A stretch of 43,376 nt of DNA from Promethearchaeia archaeon (GCA_029856235.1 JAHQWP010000064.1:1-43376), one strand, 5' to 3'. Positions 34,428 to 42,879 are shown, numbered from the stretch's first letter. A program made the numbers and translations. The notes: generated by a model from the sequence alone, not told the origin.

Positions 34428-34694
34428 ATGAGTAATCAAAACGAGTTTAAAAAAGTACAGTTATCTTCACCACACGCTATTTTAGGGAAAAAGGGACTTA
34501 CAGATGATTTTTTAACTCATGTGCAAAAGTTGCTTAAGAGATATAAAACAATTAAAATAAAAGTACTAAAATCAGTAGCTACAAAATCAAATATCACTAG
34601 TTTTGCTGAAAAAATATCTCAAGCAACGAATTCTCATGTTTTAGATGTTAGAGGAAAAATGATTGTAATTTCTTTGTATGAACTAGAAAAATAG
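34428..34694 (+). CDS. YhbY/CRM-domain RNA-binding protein
   Basis: This 88-residue protein has the CRM fold: SPHAILGKKGLTDDFLTHVQKLLKRYKTIKIKVLKSV, with the GKxGLT loop near residue 20, and a final VLDVRGKMIVISLYE. YhbY-type proteins bind rRNA in large-subunit assembly. The short leader of 54 bp from the divergent eS19 gene makes this a bidirectional promoter region. It heads a plus-strand series with Rpp21 and Nep1, all RNA-related. Confidence 0.87.
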   Translation: MSNQNEFKKVQLSSPHAILGKKGLTDDFLTHVQKLLKRYKTIKIKVLKSVATKSNITSFAEKISQATNSHVLDVRGKMIVISLYELEK

Positions 34695-34722
34695 AATTAA
34701 ACTTAAATGAGAAATAATCTAA

Positions 34723-35052
34723 ATGGTAAAAAATAAGCGGAACAATAAAGCACTCATTAAAAGGATAGCAGATACAAGAATGAACTATTTATTTCAAAAA
34801 GCACACGATATATTCCCGGACAATAAAGAATTAGCTAATAGATATACTTATTTAGCGAGAAGATATGCCCAAAGAGCTAAAATTCGGACTCCAGAAAATT
34901 GGAAGAAGCGGATTTGTCATAACTGTAAAGGATTACTATATCCCGGAATTAACAGTAGAACGAGAATTCATTCAAAAGGAAAGGGGTCTCACGTTTCAAC
35001 TACTTGTCTCGATTGTAATCACACGACTCGTTATTTTATTAAATTAAAGTAG
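34723..35052 (+). CDS. rnp4: RNase P protein component 4 (Rpp21/Rpr2)
   Basis: This 109-residue protein has two N-terminal helices and a zinc ribbon formed by Cys65, Cys68, Cys95 and Cys98 (RICHNCKG and TTCLDCNH). It is the Rpp21 subunit that binds the specificity domain of RNase P RNA with Rpp29 and helps remove tRNA 5' leaders. It follows yhbY by 28 bp and precedes nep1 by 39 bp, forming a likely operon. Confidence 0.92.
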   Translation: MVKNKRNNKALIKRIADTRMNYLFQKAHDIFPDNKELANRYTYLARRYAQRAKIRTPENWKKRICHNCKGLLYPGINSRTRIHSKGKGSHVSTTCLDCNHTTRYFIKLK

Positions 35053-35091
35053 TTTCTAAAAAGGAAAAAAGAAAATTTTTTACCCTTAAAA

Positions 35092-35766
35092 ATGACATTA
35101 ACAGTGATTTTAGTAGACTGCGGTTTAGAATTGATCCCCAAAGAAATCATTAATAATCCTGCTATTCAAAAAAGTATAAAAAATCGCTCGTACCCATTGA
35201 AACTCCTTGATAACGCTTTACATCACACATCAATGGGCAAACTCAAAAACTTAACTAAAAGGGGACGACCAGATATTGTTCACGCTTGTCTTCTCAACGC
35301 TTTAGGTTCACCGTTAAGTAAAAGTGGTAATTTAAAACTATATATGCATACTGTTAATAATAAATTATATAAAATTAACACCGAAATCAAAATCGCGAGA
35401 AATTATAATAGATTCAAAGGTTTAATGGCAAAGTTGCTAATAGAGGGGGAAATAAGAACGGAAGATCTATTATTAATTTCGAGAATTGAAAAAAAATTAA
35501 GCGAGTTGTTGAAATCTATCAGTAGTGAAGAGATTATATTATTCTCCAGCAAAGGAAAACTGGTGAAAAATCATTTTGAATTATTTGATAAAAATCTGAC
35601 CAAAAATTATGTAGTTATACTAGGTTGTTTTCAGAAAGGTTATTTTTCAGACGATATTTCAAATTTAAGCAATAAAATTGTTTCAATATCTCGATATCAT
35701 CTTGACGCTTGGGTTGCATTAAGTAAAGTTATTGGATATTATGAAATTTCTAATGATATAGTATAA
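35092..35766 (+). CDS. nep1: Nep1/Emg1 rRNA N1-pseudouridine methyltransferase
   Basis: This 224-residue SPOUT-class methyltransferase has the conserved RGRPDIVHACLLNALGSPLSK (about 58-80), NRFKGLMAKLL, and a C-terminal knotted SAM site (VILGCFQKGYFSDDI and ISRYHLDAWV). Nep1 methylates a pseudouridine in the small-subunit rRNA helix 35 loop and assists ribosome assembly. It closes the yhbY-rnp4-nep1 series and is followed by a T8 tract. Confidence 0.9.
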   Translation: MTLTVILVDCGLELIPKEIINNPAIQKSIKNRSYPLKLLDNALHHTSMGKLKNLTKRGRPDIVHACLLNALGSPLSKSGNLKLYMHTVNNKLYKINTEIKIARNYNRFKGLMAKLLIEGEIRTEDLLLISRIEKKLSELLKSISSEEIILFSSKGKLVKNHFELFDKNLTKNYVVILGCFQKGYFSDDISNLSNKIVSISRYHLDAWVALSKVIGYYEISNDIV

Positions 35767-35784
35767 CCAAATAGTATAAGAAAG

Positions 35785-35792
35785 TTTTTTTT
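35785..35792 (+). terminator. T8 tract after nep1
   Basis: A run of eight T lies 18 bp past the nep1 stop on the coding strand. It would end the yhbY-rnp4-nep1 transcript before the tRNA promoter. Confidence 0.5.
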
Positions 35793-35824
35793 AAATCGAT
35801 AATAATCACATTTATTAGATTTTT

Positions 35825-35834
35825 TTTAATAAAA
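35825..35834 (+). promoter_or_regulatory. TATA-like box of the tRNA-Gly gene
   Basis: TTTAATAAAA lies about 25 bp before the tRNA 5' end, the expected spacing for an archaeal TATA box. Support is position and composition only. Confidence 0.45.
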
Positions 35835-35853
35835 TTTCTTCAATTTTTACCTT

Positions 35854-35925
35854 GCGCTCTTGGTATAGGGGTTAGAATATAGGGTTTCCAACCCTACGAC
35901 CCGGGTTCAAATCCCGGAGGGCGCA
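35854..35925 (+). tRNA. tRNA-Gly (anticodon UCC)
   Basis: A 72-nt cloverleaf. The acceptor stem GCGCTCT pairs with AGGGCGC (one G-T wobble). The anticodon stem TAGGG/CCCTA closes the loop TTTCCAA with TCC at 35887-35889, and the T stem CCGGG/CCCGG encloses TTCAAAT. The discriminator is A. CCA is not encoded. No intron is seen. Confidence 0.95.
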
Positions 35926-35966
35926 CTTCTTTATTTCTCCTTAAAAGTTAATATTTAACCTTGCAT

Positions 35967-36152
35967 TCAATGATAAATATTATCTGTTATGATTTTGCCC
36001 TTATTTGAAAATTGGATTCCTTCCATTTTTAATAATGCTCGCTTCATTTCAATACCTCCTTGAAATCCCCCAAGTTCTCCGTTTGATTTTATTGCCCTGT
36101 GACAAGGAATTACGATAGGAAATGGATTACAAATATGGGGAGTAATCAGAAT
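35967..36152 (-). pseudogene. ogt: C-terminal remnant of O6-methylguanine-DNA methyltransferase
   Basis: The minus strand encodes [21 protein letters not shown], which contains the MGMT active-site PCHR and its flanking NPFP and GGF motifs, then about 30 more residues to a stop at 35967-35969. Upstream the frame meets a TAA at 36153-36155, and the rest of the DNA-binding domain is missing. The family transfers alkyl groups from guanine O6 to this cysteine. With no start and no N-terminal half it should be inactive. It lies between the tRNA and the esterase gene. Confidence 0.8.
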
Positions 36153-36193
36153 TTAATGATAAAGTTATATAAAAAAGCTATTTTATTCTTTTT

Positions 36194-37267
36194 ATGCCTA
36201 TATTGAATAAAAGATTATTGAGACCAGATGTAAAGAAACTCCAACAAAGGAGTCAAAAAATAGTTACGAAAGGAGCACTCGAGATTGCGGAAAAGGAAGG
36301 AATCGATATTATAAAAATGCTGCCTATAATTGCGGACGGAAATAAACGGTTCTACGAGATACTCGAATCTGGGGAAGGCAAAACCGAGGATCTTTACGAT
36401 CTTATAAACAGAGACCAAATGAAGCAGTTAGCAAAGATTTTTCGCGGCGCTATGGAATATAAAGGAAAGATTCTACAAGAACAGCATCCGTTGTCTTCAG
36501 ATGTAAAAATTGAATCTGTTGATATCAATGAAATGCATGCAGAGTGGCAAATCTCTGAAGGTGTTGATGAAAATAAAATCTTATTGTATTTCCACGGAGG
36601 AGGACATGTATTAGGATCTCCAATGTCCAGCCGACCTTATACTGTTGAGATTGGAAAAGCCGCAGATGTAAAAGTATTGAGCGTTGATTACGCTCTTGCT
36701 CCTGAACATCCATTCCCTGAGGGCCCAAACGATTGTTTTACATCTTATAAATGGCTTCTTTCACAAGGATATAAACCTGGAAATATCATAATCGGTGGAG
36801 CTTCTGCGGGCGGAAACATGGCTCTCGCAACTCTTATTAAAATTAAAGAGGACGGTATTACCATGCCCAGAGGTGCTATAGTTCTCTCTCCTGGTATTGA
36901 TTATACGACAAACAGTAAAACAATTCTAGAGAATGCTCCTACAGATTGTGTTATGGCAGATGTGGGCGTTTTTTGGTGGATTCCTGCATATCTAAACGGA
37001 GCAGATCCTAATAATCCTCTCGTATGCCCAATCTTTGCTGACTTTACAGGTTTCCCTCCAATTTTGGCGCAAGTAAGCACAAGTGAGATGGTCTACGATC
37101 ATTCAACTCGATTAGTGGAACTTGCAAAAGCTGCTGGTGTAAATGCTATTCTACAAGAATGGGATGATATGCCCCATGTCTGGCAAAATTACGGTCTTTA
37201 TGACCTTCCTGAAGCAAAAGAAGCTATAGATAAAATTGGTCAATTTATAAAAGATTTGTTTGATTAA
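36194..37267 (+). CDS. HSL-family alpha/beta hydrolase (esterase/lipase)
   Basis: This 357-residue protein has the oxyanion-hole motif HGGG (134-137), the nucleophile elbow GASAGG (Ser204), the family segment ALAPEHPFPEGPND (about 167-180), and later Asp and His candidates in SEMVYDHS and DMPHVWQ. The hormone-sensitive lipase (type IV) family hydrolyses short- to medium-chain esters. The first 100 residues form a helical cap. No signal peptide is seen, so it acts in the cytoplasm. Its substrate is unknown. Confidence 0.92.
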   Translation: MPILNKRLLRPDVKKLQQRSQKIVTKGALEIAEKEGIDIIKMLPIIADGNKRFYEILESGEGKTEDLYDLINRDQMKQLAKIFRGAMEYKGKILQEQHPLSSDVKIESVDINEMHAEWQISEGVDENKILLYFHGGGHVLGSPMSSRPYTVEIGKAADVKVLSVDYALAPEHPFPEGPNDCFTSYKWLLSQGYKPGNIIIGGASAGGNMALATLIKIKEDGITMPRGAIVLSPGIDYTTNSKTILENAPTDCVMADVGVFWWIPAYLNGADPNNPLVCPIFADFTGFPPILAQVSTSEMVYDHSTRLVELAKAAGVNAILQEWDDMPHVWQNYGLYDLPEAKEAIDKIGQFIKDLFD

Positions 37268-37406
37268 TCAAGGTGTGCTCAAATCTAAGTTGGATCATTA
37301 AAAATGAAGGTTTCAAAGGGCATTGAAACCCTAAAACTCAAAGCTACCCTTAGAAATAGAACAGATTTCACAACTTAAATAGTTAAAATTTCGAATTAAT
37401 CAAAAA

Positions 37407-37472
37407 ACAAAGAACTTAAGGTGTATAATAAGCCTTCATGAGATGTTAAAAATACTTAACATCATTCTTTGT
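37407..37472 (+). other. nested inverted repeats, candidate structured RNA
   Basis: ACAAAGAA (37407-37414) pairs with TTCTTTGT (37465-37472). Inside, GATGTTAA (37442-37449) and TTAACATC (37456-37463) form a perfect 8-bp hairpin with a 6-nt loop. It could be a small RNA, a processing signal or the end of a mobile element; no family is recognised. Confidence 0.4.
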
Positions 37473-37541
37473 ACTTTATATCATACTGAATTTATTACGT
37501 AAGAATAATTAAAGTAAAGATTTAAATGAATGAAATTTTGT

Positions 37542-37563
37542 TCGTGAAACGATGATTTCACGA
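37542..37563 (+). other. perfect 8-bp hairpin
   Basis: TCGTGAAA (37542-37549) and TTTCACGA (37556-37563) pair perfectly around the 6-nt loop CGATGA. It has the same 8-6-8 geometry as the hairpin at 37442-37463, about 100 bp upstream. Confidence 0.45.
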
Positions 37564-37683
37564 TGAAAAACACACACACACTCACTTCTTTATTTTCTAA
37601 AAACTTAAATAATTAGTAAAACAATGAGATAATCTAAGGAATTTATTTTAAACAAAAATATATTAGCAAGTTGGACTTAAATT

Positions 37684-39798
37684 ATGAAGAGAAGAGGTTT
37701 AAAATCGATTATTTTAGTAATGACCATCTGTATCCCTTGTTTCTTGATGAGTATAAACACATACTTAGGTTCTAATTCAACCAAAATATATATTGAAATC
37801 GAAGATACTCTAAATTTAAAAATATCCGCGAACTTCGATGCAACTGAGATTAATGATCTTCCAGGTAGTCTTAATAATTGGAGTTGGGCAAAAAGTCAAG
37901 GAATATGTACTGGTACTGGGACTCAACTGGATCCATATGTAATTGATGGGCACATTTTTCACCCTACTCCTGCTTGGGATTGCCTTAGAATTTTTAATTC
38001 AAGGAAATATTTTACGATTACTAACTGCGAATTTAGATATGCACCTGATGTGTTTTCAGGAATTTATATCGTAAATGTTACTAATGGAAGGATTATCAAC
38101 AATGAATTTCATCATAACAGGTTTGGAATATATGTGGTAAGTATGAACGATTCTCTAATCTCAGAAAATAATTTTTATTTAAATCGTGGAGATGGAACAT
38201 TTTTTTATGATTGCCATGGAAATACAATTACAAATAATAACCTTTCATCGAATATTTTTCAAGGTATGTGGATGGAATATAGTTCTAATAACATACTCTC
38301 TGGAAATTTTGCATATAATAATAATTATAGCGGTATATCTCTCTATGAGTGCGACTATTTAACTGTTACTGACAATATGCTAAATTTTAACAATTTTTCT
38401 GGGTTAACGATAAATGATAACACCTTCGCTACTATTGAAAACAACGAAATAAAAGAGAATATCAATGAAGGACTTTATTTTTATAGAAATTTAGATAGTA
38501 GCGTAACAGGAAATTCTATACATGGTAATGGCTTGGTAGGGATAAGTGCAGGGTGGATAAATGGAAGTCTAATCTCAAGAAATAATGTCTATCTAAATTT
38601 AGTGGATGGAATTTTTATAACCAACAGTCATGGGAATTTAATTACAGATAATAACCTTTCATCGAATATTTTTCAAGGTATGTGGATGGAGTACAGTTCT
38701 AATAACATACTCTCTGGAAATTTAGCACATAATAATAATCATAGTGGTATACATCTCTATGAATGCGACTATTCAACTGTTACTGACAATACGCTAAATT
38801 TTAACAATTTTTCTGGGTTAACGATAAATTATAACACCTTCGCTACTATTGAAAACAACGAAATAAAAGAGAATATCAATGAAGGACTTTATTTTTATAG
38901 AAATTTAGATAGTAGCGTAACAGGAAATTCTATACATGGTAATGGCTTGGTAGGGATAAGTGCAGGGTGGATAAATGAAAGTCTAATCGCAAGAAATAAT
39001 GTCTATCTAAATTTAGTGGATGGAATTTTTATAACCAACAGTCATGGGAATTTAATTACAGATAATAACCTATCATTGAATGGTTATCAAGGTATGTGGA
39101 TGGAGTATAGTTCTAATAACATAATCTCTGGAAATTTAGCACATAATAATAATTATAGCGGTATACATCTCTATGAATGCGACTATTCAACTGTTACTGA
39201 CAATACGCTAAATTTTAATGGGTATTCGGGGTTAAGGATATGGTCTAACATCTTTACCTCTATTGATAACAACGAAATGAAAGAGAATATCAGAGAAGGT
39301 ATGTACTTTCGTAGTAATTTAAACTGTACCATAATTAAAAATAACATAAAAAACAACGTATGGGATGGTATTTTTGCGAGATTTTCCAACGGAACTATAA
39401 TTACGGAAAATTTTTTTATTAACAATGGAATTAGTGGGATAAGATTCGATTTAGACTGTAAATTGAATAAAATCTATCTTAATTGTTTTAATAATTCCGT
39501 TAATGCAATGGATTATGGTATTAATAATCAATGGGATAATGGGATTAAGGGAAATTTTTGGGCGGATTATTCTGGTGTAGATTCGGATAGCAACGGAATT
39601 GGTGATACTCCGTATAATATTACAATCTCCTATGGTAGTCAAGATAACTTCCCACTAATGACATGTCCCCTACCACTGATTGAAGATGTGGAAGCAATAC
39701 CAAGTTTTAACCTGTTTGTTATTGTATCGGTTATATTTTTTTCAATTGGTATTATTTGGATAATTAATCGTAAAAAACTTTCAGAAATACATATTTAA
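37684..39798 (+). CDS. surface parallel beta-helix (NosD/PbH1-type) repeat protein
   Basis: This 704-residue protein has an N-terminal signal-like helix (about residues 7-25) and a C-terminal membrane helix (about 677-695) followed by NRKK, so it is probably exported and anchored. The middle is a right-handed parallel beta-helix of short repeats such as NNLSSNIFQGMWMEYSSNN and YECDYSTVTDNTLNFN, typical of NosD/pectate-lyase-type folds, with ENNEIKEN turns. It contains a 138-residue unit repeated about three times; the first two copies are nearly identical in DNA. Many N-x-S/T sites suggest glycosylation. No catalytic residues are evident, so a structural or adhesive role is inferred. Confidence 0.85.
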   Translation: MKRRGLKSIILVMTICIPCFLMSINTYLGSNSTKIYIEIEDTLNLKISANFDATEINDLPGSLNNWSWAKSQGICTGTGTQLDPYVIDGHIFHPTPAWDCLRIFNSRKYFTITNCEFRYAPDVFSGIYIVNVTNGRIINNEFHHNRFGIYVVSMNDSLISENNFYLNRGDGTFFYDCHGNTITNNNLSSNIFQGMWMEYSSNNILSGNFAYNNNYSGISLYECDYLTVTDNMLNFNNFSGLTINDNTFATIENNEIKENINEGLYFYRNLDSSVTGNSIHGNGLVGISAGWINGSLISRNNVYLNLVDGIFITNSHGNLITDNNLSSNIFQGMWMEYSSNNILSGNLAHNNNHSGIHLYECDYSTVTDNTLNFNNFSGLTINYNTFATIENNEIKENINEGLYFYRNLDSSVTGNSIHGNGLVGISAGWINESLIARNNVYLNLVDGIFITNSHGNLITDNNLSLNGYQGMWMEYSSNNIISGNLAHNNNYSGIHLYECDYSTVTDNTLNFNGYSGLRIWSNIFTSIDNNEMKENIREGMYFRSNLNCTIIKNNIKNNVWDGIFARFSNGTIITENFFINNGISGIRFDLDCKLNKIYLNCFNNSVNAMDYGINNQWDNGIKGNFWADYSGVDSDSNGIGDTPYNITISYGSQDNFPLMTCPLPLIEDVEAIPSFNLFVIVSVIFFSIGIIWIINRKKLSEIHI
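38241..39390 (+). repeat. 414-bp tandem repeat inside the beta-helix gene
   Basis: Matching positions recur at 38241, 38655 and 39069, exactly 414 bp (138 codons) apart. Units one (38241-38654) and two (38655-39068) differ at only a few positions. The third is partial and more diverged after about 39090. The period keeps the reading frame, so copy number can change without breaking the protein. Confidence 0.85.
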
Positions 39799-39800
39799 TC

Positions 39801-39812
39801 TTTTTTTTTTTT
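39801..39812 (+). terminator. T12 tract after the beta-helix protein gene
   Basis: A run of twelve T begins 2 bp after the stop codon on the coding strand, a strong archaeal U-tract terminator. Confidence 0.6.
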
Positions 39813-40179
39813 CCAATGATGATTAAACATGTTTTTCATAACTTAGTATCTTTCATTCTCTATGGTATTACTCCTATTGATATATATAGAAATGTTTCTA
39901 TAGTATATTAAAAAATTGGCAAATATTTATTAAAAAATCCAACAGAACTTTAAGAGTATTATAATTGGGCATTCATTTATAACTGCGTAATGTTGTATCT
40001 CTTATTTGAACAACCGCCCCTTTTTTCCATATTCCCATTTCCATATTTTATCACTTGCTCGTAATTGGTAATAATTACGGGCGTTTTTTTACCTCTGATT
40101 CTATGTTTAAAGTATATATAATAACTAATCTTATATTTTTTCTAGTATTATTGAGCGTTACTTATATATTTGTTATAAT
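39813..40179. other. gap with hairpin plus T-tract elements
   Basis: No gene is visible. An 8-bp inverted repeat with a 2-nt centre (TATAGAAA and TTTCTATA) is at 39885-39902. Two stem plus T-run arrangements follow: GGGC/GCCC around an inner GTTGT/ACAAC stem with T6 after it (39967-40026), and CGTAATT/AATTACG with T7 (40060-40090). They may terminate a small RNA; no promoter was identified. Confidence 0.4.
40060..40090 (+). terminator. hairpin plus T7, terminator-like
   Basis: CGTAATT (40060-40066) pairs with AATTACG (40073-40079) across a 6-nt loop, followed after GGCG by seven T (40084-40090). It has the form of an intrinsic terminator but no plus-strand gene lies directly upstream. Confidence 0.4.
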
Positions 40180-41328
40180 ATGACGAAGAACTTTAAAATC
40201 ACCTACAAAGAATTTAAGACGGCTTTAAACAAGTTAAAGTACCCTGATTCATGGTTTTGGTGTAGATATACTATAAATCCCTACTCTGGATGTGTTCATG
40301 CTTGTATCTACTGCGATGCTCGAAGTCAGCGGTACTATTTAAGTCAGGATTTTGAAACAGAAGTGATAGTCAAATCAAATATAGATAAAATCTTAGACCA
40401 AAGATTAAAGCGATCCCGAACGCTACTCCCAGATGTAATAGGTCCAGGGGGTGTTTGTGACGCATATCAACCAATTGAATTACAAGTTGAAAATACCCTA
40501 AAAGTTCTAAAAGTAATAGAAAAGCATAAATATCCAGTAAACATAGCTACAAAATCAAATATTATAACTAGAGATGTAGAAATCTTAAATAGAATTGCTA
40601 AAGATACTTGGTGTACTGTGGGTTTTTCTATCACTACAATGGACGAAGAATTAGCATATTTTCTTGAACCTTATTCTTCCTCCCCTAAGGAAAGACTCGA
40701 AGCTTTAAAACAGATCAAACAAAAGGCCCCTAATGTTCAAGTTGGGACCTACTTCATGCCGATAATTCCTTTTTTAGAAGATAATGACGAAAATTTAGAA
40801 ACCGTTATTAAAAAATCAAAAGAAGCGGGAGCAGATTTTATTGTATTTGCTCCGGGGTTAACGCTTCGTGATGCTCAAGCTGACTTCTTCATTAAGAAAT
40901 TGAAAGAAAGCAAATACAATCATGTTGCTAAACCAATATTAAATTTATATAAAGGCCAGATTGGTCCTCCCAGGGAGTATGTTCATACAATGCATCAGAA
41001 ATTATTTGATTTTTGTCAAAAATACGACATTGCTGTCAGAGAAAAGAGATGGATACCAAACGATTATAGGAAATGGAACTATAAAATTTCAGAATTATTG
41101 TTGGTAAAAAATTATATGGATGAATTAACACTGGGAAAATCTAATAAGTCTTTTTATTGGGCGGGACTAACTCTTAATAACTTAGAAGAATCAATTATAA
41201 ATGTTTATAAAAGAGGGGATTTAGCTAAACTTAGAAATTTTAATTCTGAAGTAAGAGAGTTTGTAGAACCTTATTTAAAAAAAAGTAAAGAATTGAATGA
41301 AAAAACCGGAATTGATAAATTTTTATGA
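40180..41328 (+). CDS. SPL-family radical SAM protein (spore-photoproduct-lyase-like)
   Basis: This 382-residue radical SAM enzyme has the cluster motif CVHACIYC (Cys38, Cys42, Cys45) within NPYSGCVHACIYCDARS. It also has the family run GPGGVCDAYQPIELQ and the TKSNIITRDVEIL and SITTMDEELAYFLEPYSSSPKERLEAL segments typical of the SplB/Rv2578c-like branch. Such enzymes bind a [4Fe-4S] cluster and cleave SAM; SplB itself repairs the spore photoproduct in DNA, but archaeal members of this broader group have unproven substrates. Its stop overlaps the start of a truncated AlkD-like gene by 4 nt, hinting at a DNA-repair pairing. Confidence 0.85.
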   Translation: MTKNFKITYKEFKTALNKLKYPDSWFWCRYTINPYSGCVHACIYCDARSQRYYLSQDFETEVIVKSNIDKILDQRLKRSRTLLPDVIGPGGVCDAYQPIELQVENTLKVLKVIEKHKYPVNIATKSNIITRDVEILNRIAKDTWCTVGFSITTMDEELAYFLEPYSSSPKERLEALKQIKQKAPNVQVGTYFMPIIPFLEDNDENLETVIKKSKEAGADFIVFAPGLTLRDAQADFFIKKLKESKYNHVAKPILNLYKGQIGPPREYVHTMHQKLFDFCQKYDIAVREKRWIPNDYRKWNYKISELLLVKNYMDELTLGKSNKSFYWAGLTLNNLEESIINVYKRGDLAKLRNFNSEVREFVEPYLKKSKELNEKTGIDKFL

Positions 41329-41546
41329 TAGATAAGATCGTAAAGGAAATTTCAAGCTTAATGTTAAAAAACACACCTCAGTTATCTGAAGATCAAAAAG
41401 AGAGAATGTATAAAGTACTAAATCCCGATAATCCTGACTATGTTATATATGGCGTTAAAGTGCCCGAGATTGAAAAGATCGTCAAGTCAACTTACGAAAA
41501 ATTTGACTGCAGTTATGATATCGCTGTTGAAGTATTTAGAAATTAA
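41325..41546 (+). pseudogene. N-terminal fragment of an AlkD-like DNA alkylation repair protein
   Basis: The 73 codons read LNPDNPDYVIYGVKVPEIEKIVKSTYEKF, matching the start of HEAT-like-repeat AlkD glycosylases. The frame ends at a stop where the second HEAT repeat should begin; intact members have about 210-240 residues. The ATG overlaps the radical SAM stop (ATGA), so the full gene was once in the same operon. The DNA after the stop shows no continuing homology in any frame. It is too short to form the DNA-binding solenoid. Confidence 0.6.
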
Positions 41547-41666
41547 TGTTTTTAAGTTTAGCAATCTAGAACTGACAATATTGACAAAATTCTTTAAGAT
41601 TTACTAGTGAAAAACATATTTCTAGTATATATATCTTAGTTTCCCTTCTTTTTATTTTACTATTGT

Positions 41667-42548
41667 TTAACCTGTATTTCTTTTTCTTAAGTTGTCAATT
41701 AGTTTTAGTAGACGATAAAAAGCTTCAGATAATATCAATATACCAATTATAGCGATAATATATTCCCATATCGGTGGTCTATATGATAGTAATAAAATGG
41801 GGACTATGTGTGCAAGATAGATAGGATAGGTTCTAGAACCCATTTTTATGATTATCTTTTGAAATCCCGTTGTTGCTGGCTTGGGTCTTGTACCCTTTAA
41901 GGCAGTATGTCTACCAAGTAGAACACCTCCAAAAAATTCTGGAATCCAAGCGAAAGGATGAAAGTAGGTCACATGATAGGCTGTAAAGAAAAAGAATACA
42001 ATAAAGCAAAAAGAAAAAGTAATAATTATATAGACATATGTCATTCTAATAGACATTAACCTGCGAACAAAAGGATAGAGAACTGATAACCAAAAAAGTG
42101 CGCAAAGAAACCATCCCGGCCCCCAAATTTCGCCAGTTACACCGAAAAATAAACCCCATGTATTTGTTAAATCAAAAAATAGGGTATATGGAGTAATCGT
42201 CATTGGATATTTACTTATAAATTTTGTAATATAAACAGCAGTATAGGCGAGATAATACCCAATGTATAAGCGTAAAAAACGCTTTTTAATATAAGAATAA
42301 TAAGTAGATTTATTTAAAGAACCTTGAGACTCAAATTCTTCCTTAATGCCATGTACAAAACCAGAATCAAACATTAATATAGCCATCATTATTGATACAG
42401 GTTTAATAGCGATTAAAGCTTCGCCCTCTGTTAAAAACCACCCTGATTCCACTAACATATGATATATTACAACTGAAAGTATTGCAATTATCCTGGTCGC
42501 TTCAATTTGATAATATTTTGTATTACTATCTTGTTGGATAAACTTCAT
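41667..42548 (-). CDS. acyltransferase-3-like membrane protein
   Basis: This 293-residue polytopic membrane protein has about eight to nine hydrophobic helices. The N-terminal segment ATRIIAILSVVIYHMLVESGW carries the conserved His (about residue 30) of acyltransferase-3 (OatA/WecH-like) proteins, followed by a cytoplasmic KKRFLRLYIGYY with the conserved Arg-rich segment. These enzymes transfer acyl groups to sugars or lipids on the cell surface. The protein is shorter than the usual 340-380 residues, so activity is not certain. No surface-polysaccharide genes lie beside it. Confidence 0.7.
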   Translation of the reverse strand: MKFIQQDSNTKYYQIEATRIIAILSVVIYHMLVESGWFLTEGEALIAIKPVSIMMAILMFDSGFVHGIKEEFESQGSLNKSTYYSYIKKRFLRLYIGYYLAYTAVYITKFISKYPMTITPYTLFFDLTNTWGLFFGVTGEIWGPGWFLCALFWLSVLYPFVRRLMSIRMTYVYIIITFSFCFIVFFFFTAYHVTYFHPFAWIPEFFGGVLLGRHTALKGTRPKPATTGFQKIIIKMGSRTYPIYLAHIVPILLLSYRPPIWEYIIAIIGILILSEAFYRLLKLIDNLRKRNTG

Positions 42549-42621
42549 CTGTGAGATTTACCAGTATTTTGATTATTTAATAAATTTCTTTTGTTAATAA
42601 AATTGGCTAGTTTAAATGCTA

Positions 42622-42879
42622 TTAAGCCAATTTGTGTTTTTTAATCTCATCAGTTAGAAATTCTGCTATTTTTTCTAGATAAATCTTACCTCTTTTTTTA
42701 CTTGCGTTAGTCGGATCTCCAATAACGCCAATTTTAGTCAAAGAGGGCATTCCGTTTTTAAAGAGCTTCTCAATTTCTTCTTCCCCTAAAACACCAAGAT
42801 AACCGGGTTGGAATCTCTTTTTCTCGACAAGATTTTCTGCGATGGTTAACATTTGTGACGTTTCTACTGTCTATCGAAA
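42622..42879 (-). pseudogene. C-terminal fragment of a creatininase-family hydrolase
   Basis: From about 42879 the minus strand reads VETSQMLTIAENL, which aligns with the HAGExETSxML active-site region of creatininases, and continues to GVIGDPTNASKKRGKIYLEKIAEFL, the family's closing motif. The His-Ala-Gly-Glu metal ligands and the whole N-terminal domain are missing, and a TAG lies just upstream of the remaining sequence. The first ATG is at 42852. Creatininase-family amidohydrolases act on creatinine or related amides, including F420 or riboflavin intermediates. The 5' end overlaps the next small gene. It is a decayed remnant. Confidence 0.68.

Larger units (their letters stand above)
37268..37683. 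other. 416-nt gap with paired perfect hairpins
   Basis: No gene is visible. It holds several perfect inverted repeats and a short CA-repeat (about 37569-37582). The two main structures are listed separately. The last 60 bp must contain the promoter of the beta-helix protein gene. Confidence 0.5.

Noticed and set aside
35854-36200. tRNA-Gly as an integration site for a mobile element
   Set aside because: No copy of the tRNA 3' end was found downstream, and no integrase gene is nearby.
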